A DNA stretch of 19,590 nucleotides from the NCBI GenBank assembly GCA_905215145.1, contig CAJMOW010000011.1, positions 1 through 19,590 of the forward strand. The letters run 5' to 3'. Positions 12,494 to 19,104 of the stretch are shown one piece after another. How positions within the stretch are numbered: the stretch's first letter is position 1; each line of letters starts with the position of its first letter. Origin of the DNA: an uncultured bacterium (GTDB lineage: Bacteria; Bacillota_I; Bacilli_A; RF39; UBA660). A model generated the notes under the pieces. It ran no database searches, was not told where the DNA came from, and saw only the letters and a list, made by a program, of their open reading frames with translations. Both the position numbers and the translations under genes were made by a program.

Positions 12494-12862
12494 CTAGGGA
12501 CAGACCTGTATTCCTTTATATATAGACCAACCTTTATCTTCTGCTATTCTAACACAGCGGGACTCCATTTGGCTGTGGATTGTTTGAATATTTTGATCTA
12601 AGGAGTATGTTATGGTGTCTTCTTTGCCGTTAATAAAAATTTTACCATTTTCATAGTCAAGAAGAATCTTATCTTTAAAGATTTCTATAACTAACAAATA
12701 AAGAGTCTCTGCGCAGCAAGTTGCGTAAATAGGGTGAGTAGCAAAATACATATTGGGTTTGAATTTAATTATAAAAAAAATACTCCTCTGTAACGCATGC
12801 CCTTGCAGGAGTATCAATTCACTATAATAATACTGGCTCCCTATAATAGTTTCTGAACTCAA
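12494..12862 (-). CDS. hypothetical protein, 122 aa
   Basis: The protein starts MSSETIIGSQYYYSELILLQ. It has a hydrophobic patch around residues 26-34, three or four scattered Cys (CCAET near residue 49, CVRIAED, QVCP at the end) and no motif I can name. It ends at TAG. It lies 26 nt upstream of the 12174-12467 gene, with the 23S-like domain IV island on its other side. Confidence 0.5.
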   Translation of the reverse strand: MSSETIIGSQYYYSELILLQGHALQRSIFFIIKFKPNMYFATHPIYATCCAETLYLLVIEIFKDKILLDYENGKIFINGKEDTITYSLDQNIQTIHSQMESRCVRIAEDKGWSIYKGIQVCP

Positions 12863-12889
12863 AACTACAGAATTTCGAAAGTAAAGTTA

Positions 12890-13366
12890 TTCAATCAGAA
12901 ACTTCTTGTTGTACCTATTGTATTTAACACATTTACAAATCTGGGGATATTGTTTATGCTAACTAAATACTCCTGGCCTTAACTCAAGTTTTTCTACTTC
13001 TTCCCTCTAAACTTGTAACGAGCGGACTCCCTTAGTAGACAAAGGACTCATTGATAGTTTAACTACTCCTATCAACCTGCAGTTTAACTCCCCGAATTTA
13101 CGGAGTAATCCATGTAACTGTACATAGAACTTGCTCTTTTATTACACAACACAAGTTATTATGAAAGATTTACGACTTCTTTAAACGATTTACCTTAGAA
13201 CATTGTAGAACTTATTCCTTTAACGTATGATTATTTTTACTAATGTTAAAGTTAAGATACACTAGGTTAATATTATCCTCTAATCCCCACCACTAGAGTA
13301 TTCTTTTTTTAGTTTAACTCCCCTTCTCTCCAATATTAGGGTTTATCTACAATGCTTAGGTTTATA
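12890..13366 (-). rRNA. probable 23S rRNA domain IV piece (helix 71 region)
   Basis: The minus strand near 13170-13205 reads CTACAATGTTCTAAGGTA, a 14-nt gap, then GTCGTAAATC. E. coli 23S has CTATAACGGTCCTAAGGTA, a 12-nt gap, then GTCGGGTAAG (positions about 1925-1960). The exact CTAAGGTA and the spaced GTCG..TAA make this a good helix 71 candidate. Further on, a hairpin ACTCC-GTAAATTCGG-GGAGT lies at about 13085-13110. No gene is visible in nearly 500 nt. The remaining sequence could not be aligned by eye. Confidence 0.5.
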
Positions 13367-13486
13367 TTAGAATTCTTTTTGCCTGCGTTCGAATTCTGTA
13401 ATATCCTCTTCATCATAGCCAATTAAGGCTTCAAGAGGAACATCATCAACCATCTCGTCAATAATAGATGCATCTTCAATTTCCAT
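13367..13486 (-). CDS. small acidic protein, 39 aa
   Basis: The frame starts MEIEDASIIDEMVDDVPLEA, continues LIGYDEEDITEFERRQKEF and ends TAA. It is strongly acidic and probably helical or disordered. It overlaps the end of the upstream gene by 11 nt, so coupling is likely. Small acidic phage proteins often inhibit host nucleic-acid-binding enzymes, but that is speculation here. Confidence 0.5.
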   Translation of the reverse strand: MEIEDASIIDEMVDDVPLEALIGYDEEDITEFERRQKEF

Positions 13487-13670
13487 ACCCCCCCTCTTTA
13501 AGTTTATAGGTTGCTATAAATAATATAGTTGAAACTAAGATAATTAGTGTAAAAAATGATACTTTTTTAGTTTTTGCTTGGGGTAAGTATCTAGATGGAA
13601 CGTTGCAGTCTGCCCAGTCATTTCCTACTGTAGTATTTGTCACCATCACCTGCCTGTCGTCATGTCGCAT
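13476..13670 (-). CDS. small protein with C-terminal membrane helix, 64 aa, ends at TGA
   Basis: The N-terminal half is polar (MRHDDRQVMVTNTTVGNDWA, DCNVPSRYLPQAKTKK) and is followed by one membrane helix (FFTLIILVSTILFIA). The tail KLKEGGYGN ends at TGA. Reading through that TGA would add about 38 residues with eight Trp and many rare residues, which is implausible and would run over the acidic gene. TGA therefore seems to act as a stop here, unlike in LicD. Confidence 0.5.
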   Translation of the reverse strand: MRHDDRQVMVTNTTVGNDWADCNVPSRYLPQAKTKKVSFFTLIILVSTILFIATYKLKEGGYGN

Positions 13671-13719
13671 TCATGCACAAGCTCTCATTGTCCTAGTTGC
13701 GTAATTCAAATGAGCGCTG

Positions 13720-13791
13720 TTGCGGGTACTAGATTCGAACTAGTGTCTTTAGCTTATGAGACTAATGAGGTATCATCTTCTCCAACCCGCA
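13720..13791 (-). tRNA. tRNA-Met (CAU), initiator-like body
   Basis: Acceptor TGCGGGT/ACCCGCA, discriminator A, D-arm GGAGAAGATGATACCTC, anticodon arm TTAGT-CTCATAA-GCTAA (CAU), T-arm ACTAG-TTCGAAT-CTAGT. The GCGGGTTGGAG start and CCCGCAAC end resemble bacterial initiator tRNAs. The usual three G-C pairs in the anticodon stem are missing and pair 1-72 is T-A. Confidence 0.85.
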
Positions 13792-13793
13792 TG

Positions 13794-14153
13794 TCATAAT
13801 AAACGTAGTGCTATTCTTAGTCCCTCCTCTAAACAAGCTTCATAGTGTTTACACTGTACTTTCTCTGGTCCGTGATACCCTTCAATCGAAACTTTTGTAT
13901 CTAGATTTGTAACTACCCAGAAATATGAAAGTGTTTCATCTAAGTAAACTAGTACGCTTACTCCATGCTCATTTCTAAGCCACTCTTGTAATTCCGCCTG
14001 ATATGGAGCTGAACAACAATATTCAGGAATAATACCTAAACCATAGTTGTCTATATCTATAATATTTCCATGAATATCATAAGCAGAATCACAGTCTTCA
14101 CCGTATCCTTTCTCAGCAGCTAATTTAGCAGTTTCAAAACTAATTCTTTTCAT
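13794..14153 (-). CDS. conserved phage-type protein, 119 aa, ends at TGA
   Basis: The layout is familiar from many gut phage genomes: MKRISFETAKLAAEKGYGED at the start, then a divergent middle, then the core APYQAELQEWLRNEHGVSVL. It closes with YEACLEEGLRIALRLL, a terminal helix. I know of no assigned function. The apparent stop is TGA, only 2 nt before the tRNA-Met gene. If TGA were Trp the protein would continue 17 residues through the tRNA, which is unlikely. Confidence 0.7.
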   Translation of the reverse strand: MKRISFETAKLAAEKGYGEDCDSAYDIHGNIIDIDNYGLGIIPEYCCSAPYQAELQEWLRNEHGVSVLVYLDETLSYFWVVTNLDTKVSIEGYHGPEKVQCKHYEACLEEGLRIALRLL

Positions 14154-14162
14154 AAAAATAAT

Positions 14163-14420
14163 TTAATGAGCAGAAAGATAAATTGTAGAGCCATCAGATA
14201 GAATTACTTTAGCTTTCGTATTCCTAGGTACATCCCACTTTAGAAGTTTTCTAACTAACGCTTTTAGAGATCCACATTTTACTCTATAACAAGAGGAATA
14301 TTCTGGATAATTAGAACATTCCTTAAATGGCTTCCATTGGTTAATACTACTAACATACCAAAGGGACTTGCCAGAATAACTTAGATGAATTGAAATATTA
14401 TGAGGCTTAGGAAAATACAT
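14163..14420 (-). CDS. hypothetical protein, 85 aa
   Basis: The sequence MYFPKPHNISIHLSYSGKSL is followed by a Cys-containing middle (KECSNYPEYSSCYRVKC), then a basic helix (SLKALVRKLLKWDVPRNT). It ends with a beta hairpin (KAKVILSDGSTIYLSAH) and TAA. It may fold into a small alpha-beta domain. Its start overlaps the upstream gene by 14 nt, and the next gene follows 9 nt downstream. No family recognised. Confidence 0.6.
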   Translation of the reverse strand: MYFPKPHNISIHLSYSGKSLWYVSSINQWKPFKECSNYPEYSSCYRVKCGSLKALVRKLLKWDVPRNTKAKVILSDGSTIYLSAH

Positions 14421-14655
14421 ACATTTTATATGTTGTATCTTGCTCTACAATTGTATACTCTTTTTTTATTTTTCCTTGTTCATACTTATTCATTATATAA
14501 TCAACAGTAAAGTTCCCAACTAGACAATTAATAGATAAAAGAGATATTATTATAGAGAGTAAAACTCTTGATCCTAAGAGTATAAGATCGTCATCATCAT
14601 AACTTATTACATTGATTAAAAATAATGATGTAACAATGAGTATAACAGATAACAT
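14407..14655 (-). CDS. small membrane protein, 82 aa
   Basis: Two hydrophobic helices (MLSVILIVTSLFLINVI and LGSRVLLSIIISLLSINCLV) flank a short acidic loop (SYDDDD). A cytoplasmic or periplasmic tail follows with NKYEQGKIKKEYTIVEQ. It ends at TAA and overlaps the next gene by 14 nt. Function unknown. Confidence 0.6.
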   Translation of the reverse strand: MLSVILIVTSLFLINVISYDDDDLILLGSRVLLSIIISLLSINCLVGNFTVDYIMNKYEQGKIKKEYTIVEQDTTYKMYVFS

Positions 14656-14665
14656 AGTTTATCGA

Positions 14666-14962
14666 TTAGTTGCTGATAGTGTTTAAATACTTAATAAAAG
14701 TCTTATTCTTGATATTGTTTAAAACCCCACTGAAGTTTTTATTAAAAGATATACCATCATAAGTAAACTCAGATTCCCATACATCTGGATAACTAAGTTT
14801 AGTAATATACTTACGTTTTATCTCGTCTGAGAACCATGATTTATATTCTTTTCGAAAGATGTATACAAATATACTAATATCTTTACCAAAAATAGGATCA
14901 TGATAAGTATACCCTTTAGAGTACACTATCTTGTCGCTGATAGTTTTAGGGAATATATTCAT
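14666..14962 (-). CDS. hypothetical protein, 98 aa
   Basis: The protein starts MNIFPKTISDKIVYSKGYTY and is soluble and rich in Tyr, Phe and Lys. It has a charged middle (EYKSWFSDEIKRKYITK) and a helical end (GVLNNIKNKTFIKYLNTISN) before TAA. No motif is recognised. It lies 10 nt upstream of the small membrane gene. Confidence 0.55.
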   Translation of the reverse strand: MNIFPKTISDKIVYSKGYTYHDPIFGKDISIFVYIFRKEYKSWFSDEIKRKYITKLSYPDVWESEFTYDGISFNKNFSGVLNNIKNKTFIKYLNTISN

Positions 14963-14979
14963 AACAGATAAATTAAAAA

Positions 14980-15430
14980 TCCTAGGATTTAAGCGTCAAG
15001 CAGTCAGTTTGCTTAGTTACGTGGCCACGCTTTCAACTTCCGTATGTTTCAGCTATTAAATTAGCTTCCCTCATTTAAAGATATACGTACCTGATCGAAT
15101 ATCTTCCTAGAATAAATAGAAACTTTATTGTAAATGATGATTAAAATGGGCTGAGATAGTGACCCTTACTCAATCTGCGTTCATAATAGATTCTGAGATC
15201 ATGGCAATACATTAAGTGCTCGCTCCCTGCAAATTCTATTTAATCACACGAATACAAATTCGTAGCAGACATAGAATAATTATATTCTATTGACTTTTGA
15301 AACTTTAAATTAAAATGAAGGTTACTTCATTCTCTTAAGGTTTCGGGTAAATAATACTAAGCTGTAGCTGTGCTGCTTGTTAACAGTATCCTTCCTCTAC
15401 TATTAGTTTAACAGAATTAACAATCCTATA
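14980..15430 (-). ncRNA. non-coding island, possible rRNA piece, unassigned
   Basis: There is no gene in about 450 nt. The minus strand contains ACCCGAAACC (15339-15348), identical to a conserved 23S segment (E. coli GACCCGAAACCCGG, about 675). It also has short hairpins (TACGAATTTGTATTCGT, GTGGCCAC). The rest does not align by eye to 23S or 16S. A 10-base match alone is not enough for an rRNA call. A large ornate RNA of the ROOL or GOLLD type is another possibility. Confidence 0.35.
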
Positions 15431-15433
15431 TCA

Positions 15434-16156
15434 CTAAGCTCAGTATTCAGTGAAATTATTATAACAGAGTCTATAGGCTTTTAACCATTCTGTTTTTGTA
15501 TGTTTGTGAGGCATTTGAAAATTATGAAGAGACTTATAAAAACGAGGTGCATTATTAACCTCATCACATATTACATAGAAAGCTTGTATAATATCTCTCT
15601 TAAATACCTCTGATGTTTTTAGAATTTTACTAACTCTACGAAGAGCTTTGAGTCTCTCAAGAGCATACGCTATTAGTATACCATCAATATGAAGCTTACC
15701 ACTCTGAAAATCCTCAGTATTATACCTACCCAAAATTAACTGTATCGCAGATCTAATTTCAAGTTCTGGATTGTCTTTTAAAAAGTCCCTTAAAAGACAG
15801 TAGGAATTTTTACCTGTTTCACAGTAAGCATAAAGGTAATCCTTAGTTAACCATCTTTTATGTCCTGAATTAAACCTAATAGCCAAGCTAATTAGGTCTT
15901 CTTTTGAGTTTATTTTTAACATTCCTAACTCATAATGACGACTAGTATCAATGGAACATAATGTACAGAACGCTTTATAACGATGCTGTCCGTCTACTAT
16001 ATAATTATCCTTTACAAAGATTGGTGGAATCCAATCTCCCCTTTTCATAGACTGCATAATCTCCCTCACATGAACGGGATTAGTTAGTCTGTTTGCAGAT
16101 AAAAATTCGAGTGTGGGATTAGGTTTGTCCAAAACAATAATTTCTTCGGTTTTCAT
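15434..16156 (-). CDS. ParB/Srx-like N-terminal domain protein
   Basis: The N-terminal third carries RLTNPVHVREIMQSMKRGDW, then IPPIFVKDNYIVDGQHRYKA. DGQHR is the ParB/sulfiredoxin-fold signature, which binds or hydrolyses nucleotides. The remaining 150 residues are helical and not recognised. Proteins of this type in phages sit next to DNA methyltransferase genes or act in partition and nuclease roles. With TGA as Trp the protein gains W-A and ends at TAG (15434). With the standard code it ends at TGA (15440). It starts 1 nt after the upstream gene's TGA, so the pair is tightly linked. Confidence 0.8.
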
Positions 16157-16157
16157 A

Positions 16158-16730
16158 TCAATTCCATATTATAAGACCTGAAAGCATTTGAGAACTGTCT
16201 TTATAACAATAAAGCTTAGATACTGTATATAAAGACTGAGTATGTTGTATAAATTGAATATATCTAGACCCTATTCCAATTTCTTCAGTAGATAACTTCT
16301 CAGCTTTTAAAGTATTTTTATAAAGAGTCTTGTTAAGAGTATCAATTGTTTTCTCCCTACCTCTAGAACCCCGAGTAGATACAGTAAAAAGTAAAGCCTT
16401 AGTACCTGACAGCATAGTATTCATTCTGTAGAATACATTCATTATAGAATACTGACCATATAAAATAGTCTCTTCAAGATCAACATCCATAACATGAGTA
16501 GGGAAAACATCATCAATGTAAGCTCTAACAATCCAGTTTTCAACTGGATGAATATCAACTAAAGTAATATTGTCTGGTAAAAAATACTTCTGATATTGCT
16601 GTAAAGCTACTTTAGGACTATTTCCAGCTAAAGCTGTTAACTTTTTATTTTCAAATTTCTTAAGACAACCAAATAATTTGTTTTGGACATATCTCTTTGC
16701 TTGAGTAGAATCCAAATTATAATTTTTCAT
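16158..16730 (-). CDS. possible degenerate methyltransferase-like protein, 190 aa, ends at TGA
   Basis: Residues about 33-75 read LTALAGNSPKVALQQYQKYF and ITLVDIHP. They are followed by MDVDLEETILYG (about 100) and KALLFTVSTRGSRG (about 132). This order of a Gly loop, a strand ending in Asp, a second Asp segment and an LLFT strand resembles a Rossmann-type methyltransferase. The catalytic motifs are not clear, so the call is weak. It directly precedes the ParB-like gene and probably works with it. The apparent stop is TGA, 1 nt before the next ATG. Read-through would add about 17 odd residues and overlap that gene. Confidence 0.4.
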   Translation of the reverse strand: MKNYNLDSTQAKRYVQNKLFGCLKKFENKKLTALAGNSPKVALQQYQKYFLPDNITLVDIHPVENWIVRAYIDDVFPTHVMDVDLEETILYGQYSIMNVFYRMNTMLSGTKALLFTVSTRGSRGREKTIDTLNKTLYKNTLKAEKLSTEEIGIGSRYIQFIQHTQSLYTVSKLYCYKDSSQMLSGLIIWN

Positions 16731-16755
16731 TTATGTCAGTACTTTAAAAATCATG

Positions 16756-16828
16756 TGGGCCTACCTGGACTCGAACCAGGAATACAGGATTATGAGTCGT
16801 GCGTTATAGACCTTTTAACTATAGGCCC
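16756..16828 (-). tRNA. tRNA with CAU anticodon (elongator Met or Ile2)
   Basis: Acceptor GGGCCTA/TAGGCCC, discriminator A, anticodon arm CACGA-CTCATAA-TCCTG (CAU, one mismatch), T-arm CCTGG-TTCGAGT-CCAGG. The GACTCATAATC core resembles tRNA-Ile2, where C34 is changed to lysidine, but elongator Met cannot be excluded. The length is 73 nt. Confidence 0.85.
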
Positions 16829-16839
16829 TAAAATGAAAA

Positions 16840-16926
16840 TTACATTAAAATTAGAATTATTCCTGCAATAATAGCTATTACCAATAATCAAATTCCTAAT
16901 GCTTGGTAATCTTTGATTTCTTTCAT
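16840..16926 (-). CDS. 28-residue membrane peptide, UGA read as Trp
   Basis: Read with TGA as Trp, the frame is MKEIKDYQALGIWLLVIAII followed by AGIILILM and TAA. The Trp codon is TGA at 16888-16890 and sits at the start of the membrane helix, a common place for Trp. With the standard code only 12 residues would be made. It lies 11 nt upstream of the CAU tRNA. Function unknown. Confidence 0.55.
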
Positions 16927-17004
16927 ATATAATCAGTGTTTTACCTCTAAACTATATACCCAAAACAAGTTGCAAACATAGCACTTAATTATCGAATATG
17001 CAAA

Positions 17005-17328
17005 TTATTTACAACTATGATAAATATGAAAATGTCCATAATGAATTTTACCATTTACAGAAAATTCTCTTCTGTAAATAATTTGAAAGACATTTGGATG
17101 ATCCTTTATATAGTCTTCGACTTGCTTAACTGAAGAGAATGTCGCCAATATTTCCTGTTTGTTGGAAATCACATAATATTTACAATCTTTAGCGAATTTC
17201 AACAGACTTTTAGTCATTTCTTTATCAAGAAATGTTTTGCACTCTTCAACACTTTTACTTGATCTACATTGATCAAAATGAGGACAGTAATGACAATTAT
17301 CTCGCCAGTTTTCTTTATTAGAATTCAT
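17005..17328 (-). CDS. Cys-rich N-terminal protein, 107 aa
   Basis: Residues 11-30 contain CHYCPHFDQCRSSKSVEEC, four Cys and two His within 20 residues, a likely zinc or iron-sulfur site. A helical part with ISNKQEILATFSSVKQVEDY follows, then a beta-rich C-terminus (FQIIYRREFSVNGKIHYGHF) before TAA. No named family fits. Metal binding is inferred from the Cys pattern alone. Confidence 0.6.
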   Translation of the reverse strand: MNSNKENWRDNCHYCPHFDQCRSSKSVEECKTFLDKEMTKSLLKFAKDCKYYVISNKQEILATFSSVKQVEDYIKDHPNVFQIIYRREFSVNGKIHYGHFHIYHSCK

Positions 17329-17395
17329 AATCAGGGATTTTTAACTCCATAGAAATCATTTATTTCATTTGATAATTGAAATAAATGTAAATATC

Positions 17396-17731
17396 TTAAT
17401 AACTATTTTTATAGAATTTTTCTGTAATACGACTTGCTCTATAAATCCATACATCTTTATTTTCATCATAGAGTAATTCATAAAAAGATGTAATAATTAT
17501 CTGTGGGTGATAATGAATATCTTTGACTCGCTCTGCAAAATATTCTAATCCTTCTATAAATTGTTTCTTTGTAAATTTCTGTTCAGATAAATATTTTTTG
17601 CAAAAGTCTAATATAAATCCATAAGCAGCACCACTTTCTATTTGTATTTCCCACTCTGAAAAGTATCCTTTATATCCTTCAATAATACAACTTTTTATGT
17701 AATTTATCCTTTTAATACTCTTTATCCTCAT
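17396..17731 (-). CDS. hypothetical protein, 111 aa
   Basis: The protein starts MRIKSIKRINYIKSCIIEGY, with a basic N-terminus, a mixed alpha-beta middle (SGAAYGFILDFCKKYLSEQK) and helical segments (QFIEGLEYFAERVKDIHYHP). It ends at TAA. I see no motif. It lies between the domain II-like 23S island and the Cys-rich gene. Confidence 0.55.
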   Translation of the reverse strand: MRIKSIKRINYIKSCIIEGYKGYFSEWEIQIESGAAYGFILDFCKKYLSEQKFTKKQFIEGLEYFAERVKDIHYHPQIIITSFYELLYDENKDVWIYRASRITEKFYKNSY

Positions 17732-17779
17732 AATACGACAGGTGTCTTTATTGTGTTTTACACCTAAAACTTGTTACCT

Positions 17780-18395
17780 ATTCTAATGAACTTTCAGAGG
17801 TCACCTAAATTATAGGCTTTAGAGCTTACTTTGTCTACAAGAAAAATTGATAACTCAAACAACTTGAAAAATTATTAAGTCTTTTAATTTTTTCTCAGAC
17901 GAATGTATATTAGTGACTATAAGAGTGGCCAAACTCTTATAGTCTAAATGCAATCATATCAGAGAACAGGTAAGCATCCGTACTCTTATCATTTAGCGAG
18001 ATATAATTGCATAAAAACCTCCTCTCTTACCAAGTCATTGAGGAAATGAAAACATGACTCTCGATTTTTCTAATGAACATAGAGAAGTTATCAGGTTAGT
18101 AAAGATTTGTAGATAATCTCTATCTACCGAGGCAACCTTTATTTATACTCCCTGTTTACTCTGGAGTTTAATATTTGGTATAATATCACTTAAATAAAGC
18201 CAACTATATTTCCACAAATACCACTGTATGGTTACAACCCTAGCTAGCTCCAAAAATATGCATCTTTGTTGAAGTTATTACTACTGTTATGATACTAAAT
18301 AAGCAAAATCTAAGTATATCATATAACTTCTATAACAGTCAATTAAAAATTACTGAATAGATATACTTAGTCCTCTAGATATAAGTAGAGGCAAC
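17780..18395 (-). rRNA. probable 23S rRNA domain II piece
   Basis: The minus strand at 18242-18251 reads GGAGCTAGCT followed by AGGGTT, matching the conserved 23S GGAGCTAGCTGGTT (E. coli GGAGATAGCTGGTT, about 805). About 150 nt further on, at 18090-18102, it reads TTACTAACCTGAT, like E. coli TTACCAACCCGAT (about 900). Order and spacing agree with domain II. The next conserved stretch (CCAGCTAAGGTCCC) is not clear. No open frame is present in over 600 nt. The hairpin at 17915-17944 lies in its 3' part. A non-ribosomal large RNA is the alternative. Confidence 0.5.
17915..17944. repeat. perfect 12-bp inverted repeat
   Basis: GACTATAAGAGT (17915-17926) is exactly complementary to 17933-17944 around the loop GGCCAA. 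On either strand it would form a stable RNA hairpin. With no T-run beside it, a structural or processing role in the surrounding RNA is more likely than termination. Confidence 0.6.
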
Positions 18396-18401
18396 TTACT
18401 C

Positions 18402-18593
18402 CTAGTTATTATTAAGTTTGAACTTAATTAATGTGTCAACCACAATACGCACTGCTACTACAGTATTGATAACAGGAATCATTATTAATACAAAGGATGC
18501 TGCCGCATCTACATCTTCTCGCTCTACCAAATATACGCCTGTTATGAGAGCACTAAACCCATAAATAATGGTGAAAAATATCAAAAAAATCAT
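18402..18593 (-). CDS. small membrane protein of the PVINT family, 63 aa
   Basis: The sequence is MIFLIFFTIIYGFSALITGV (membrane helix), a charged loop (EREDVDAAAS) and a second helix with LIMIPVINTVVAVRIVV. A basic tail (KFKLNNN) ends at TAG. The PVINTVV motif and plan match 773-1024 and 3512-3757, although the loop here lacks the Cys. It lies 24 nt upstream of no gene but close to tRNA-Leu on its 5' side. Function unknown. Confidence 0.6.
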   Translation of the reverse strand: MIFLIFFTIIYGFSALITGVYLVEREDVDAAASFVLIMIPVINTVVAVRIVVDTLIKFKLNNN

Positions 18594-18616
18594 TGGTTTA
18601 ATATATTAGTTGAATG

Positions 18617-18698
18617 TGCAGGTAGAGGGACTCGAACCCCCACGCCGTGAAGCATCAGATCCTAAGTCTGACGTGTCTACCAATTCCACCATACCTGC
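18617..18698 (-). tRNA. tRNA-Leu (anticodon UAG)
   Basis: Class II tRNA, 82 nt. Acceptor GCAGGTA/TACCTGC, discriminator A. The anticodon arm is TCAGA-CTTAGGA-TCTGA (UAG). It has a long variable arm (TGCTTCACGGCG) and the T-arm is GGGGG-TTCGAGT-CCCTC type. Confidence 0.92.
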
Positions 18699-18709
18699 AA
18701 AATATAATA

Positions 18710-18885
18710 ACTAAAATACCGTATCTTTTGTATAGAACATATTAGTTATTATATTAAAAGTATATTACTCTAGCATTTTCCAACTAGTAATATAAGACAG
18801 CCTGTATGCCGACAGGAAGAGTACCTAACTAGTAGTCTTTTCTAGGTTCACAGTTTTCTGTTCTATCTGGCCTATATTAATCTAC
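18710..18885. other. structured intergenic spacer
   Basis: I see no gene. Two hairpins are present on the minus strand: CCTGT-CGGCAT-ACAGG near 18810 and ATATTACT...AGTAATAT near 18760-18795. They suggest a folded RNA between tRNA-Leu(UAG) and the next small gene, but nothing matches 5S rRNA. Confidence 0.3.
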
Positions 18886-18891
18886 AATACT

Positions 18892-18981
18892 TTAATGTGT
18901 GTGGAATCACACTCTTGCTCCTGTTCCAGTACTAAGTGAGTAGTAAGTATCTTCGAAAGTAATATTATTTGTTTGATTAAT
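18892..18981 (-). CDS. 29-residue protein, ATT start, UGA read as Trp
   Basis: The frame begins ATT at 18981 and reads INQTNNITFEDTYYSLSTGT, then GARVWFHTH and TAA. The Trp before FHTH is TGA (18907-18909). The FEDTYYSLSTGTGARVWFH pattern reads as a compact, conserved-looking peptide like C-terminal pieces of phage proteins I have seen. It begins 3 nt before the 3' end of tRNA-Leu(UAA), with no ATG available. A chance frame is possible given the length, but codon choice and composition look protein-like. Confidence 0.45.
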
Positions 18982-18983
18982 TG

Positions 18984-19069
18984 TAGCGACAGTGAGACTC
19001 GAACTCACACGGCCCCTTCGGGCCATTGGATTTTAAGTCCAACGGGTCTACCAATTCCCCCATGTCGCC
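18984..19069 (-). tRNA. tRNA-Leu (anticodon UAA)
   Basis: Class II tRNA, 86 nt. Acceptor GGCGACA/TGTCGCT (one G-U), discriminator A. The anticodon arm is TTGGA-CTTAAAA-TCCAA (UAA). The variable arm is GGCCCGAAGGGGCC and the T-loop is TTCGAGT. Confidence 0.92.
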
Positions 19070-19073
19070 ATTT

Positions 19074-19099
19074 AGTAGCTAGATGTTAATCTAGCTACT
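19074..19099. repeat. perfect 11-bp inverted repeat between 16S-like island and tRNA-Leu
   Basis: AGTAGCTAGAT (19074-19084) pairs exactly with 19089-19099 around the loop GTTA. It lies between the 16S-like island and tRNA-Leu(UAA), where a processing hairpin separating the two RNAs would be expected. Confidence 0.55.
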
Positions 19100-19104
19100 A
19101 CTGT

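Noticed and set aside
12963..12975. Plus-strand CTAAATACTCCTG, identical to a 23S segment
   Set aside because: It is on the opposite strand to all other rRNA-like motifs and its flanks do not match. One exact 13-mer is expected by chance at this search size.
16683..16871. Plus-strand frame of 62 codons
   Set aside because: It is antisense to the CAU tRNA and neighbouring genes, with T-arm sequence translated as protein.
18010..18030. ATG preceded by GGAGG encoding MQLYLAK inside the 18 kb island
   Set aside because: Only seven or eight codons, in a region better explained as structured RNA. No downstream gene suggests a leader peptide.
14980..18395. ROOL or GOLLD large ornate RNAs for the gene-free islands
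   Set aside because: These occur in phages near tRNAs and are a fair alternative, but I could not identify their conserved motifs by eye, whereas rRNA motifs are visible in several islands.
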